DNA from: Mycobacterium parmense
GTDB taxonomy: Bacteria > Actinomycetota > Actinomycetes > Mycobacteriales > Mycobacteriaceae
DNA length: 64,000 bases
Direction: 5' to 3'
NCBI RefSeq assembly: GCF_010730575.1
Contig: NZ_AP022614.1
Coordinates: forward strand, 310,001-374,000
Numbering within the stretch: the stretch's first letter is position 1; each line of letters begins with the position of its first letter. Made by a program: the position numbers and the translations under genes. A model generated the notes under the pieces. That model saw only the letters and a list, made by a program, of their open reading frames with translations, was not told the DNA's origin and made no database searches. This document shows positions 63,565 through 64,000 of this stretch, one piece after another.

Positions 63565-64000
<436 letters not shown>

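Overview
This window is from a Mycobacterium. It is GC-rich, gene-dense and full of GTG starts and 4-base start/stop overlaps. Positions about 1728-24670 follow, from memory, the gene order of Mycobacterium tuberculosis Rv1320c-Rv1343c. The differences from that species (one membrane cyclase instead of three, no PE_PGRS24, no mec-cysO-cysM, a 56-bp tandem repeat after murI) point to another slow grower, possibly in or near the M. avium complex. That species guess is inference.

Left part (1-24.7 kb), housekeeping core: an mmpS gene cut at the left edge, a membrane protein, a lipoprotein, a HAMP adenylate cyclase, nucS (mismatch endonuclease), methylmalonyl-CoA epimerase, fadA4, a YbbN/CnoX-like protein, the GlgE-GlgB-GlgP alpha-glucan genes, dinG, pncB1, clpS, a DUF2017 gene, a DmpA-type peptidase, rhomboid, murI, a cAMP phosphodiesterase of the Rv1339 type, rph, rdgB, a DUF3817 gene and lprD.

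Boundary (24.7-27.9 kb): a tRNA-Leu(UAG) gene marks the end of collinearity. Just beyond it is a siderophore-interacting reductase behind a recognisable IdeR box, then an APH-like kinase and a PPOX-fold protein. In M. tuberculosis the mbt-2 siderophore genes follow lprD here.

Middle part (28-36.9 kb): a fatty-acid-type catabolic block (mycofactocin-type SDR, two acyl-CoA dehydrogenases, FabG-like SDR, thiolase, class III CoA-transferase, GntR regulator), then a small secreted protein and a soluble cyclase coupled to a UBP zinc-finger protein.

Right part (36.9-64 kb): a large accessory catabolic island. It holds five acyl-CoA ligases, five crotonase-fold proteins, two PaaI-like thioesterases, a DapA-like aldolase, two amidohydrolases, an adjacent acyl-CoA dehydrogenase pair, an SCP-x/Ltp thiolase, a CoA-transferase, a cytochrome P450, an isochorismatase-like protein, a Rieske oxygenase, the start of a Baeyer-Villiger-type monooxygenase and one TetR regulator. 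The set suggests oxidation, ring opening, CoA activation and beta-oxidation/retro-aldol breakdown of an unidentified cyclic or branched lipophilic compound.

The most interesting signal is a 19-bp motif, TAY-N8-WTACAGTA, found in all five promoter regions of the right-hand island (43924, 46552, 48787, 59452, 63502). The copy at 59452 is a perfect 8+8 palindrome. The motif suggests one regulon, plausibly under the TetR protein at 45624-46421, or a shared promoter type. I do not recognise it as the KstR/KstR2 site.
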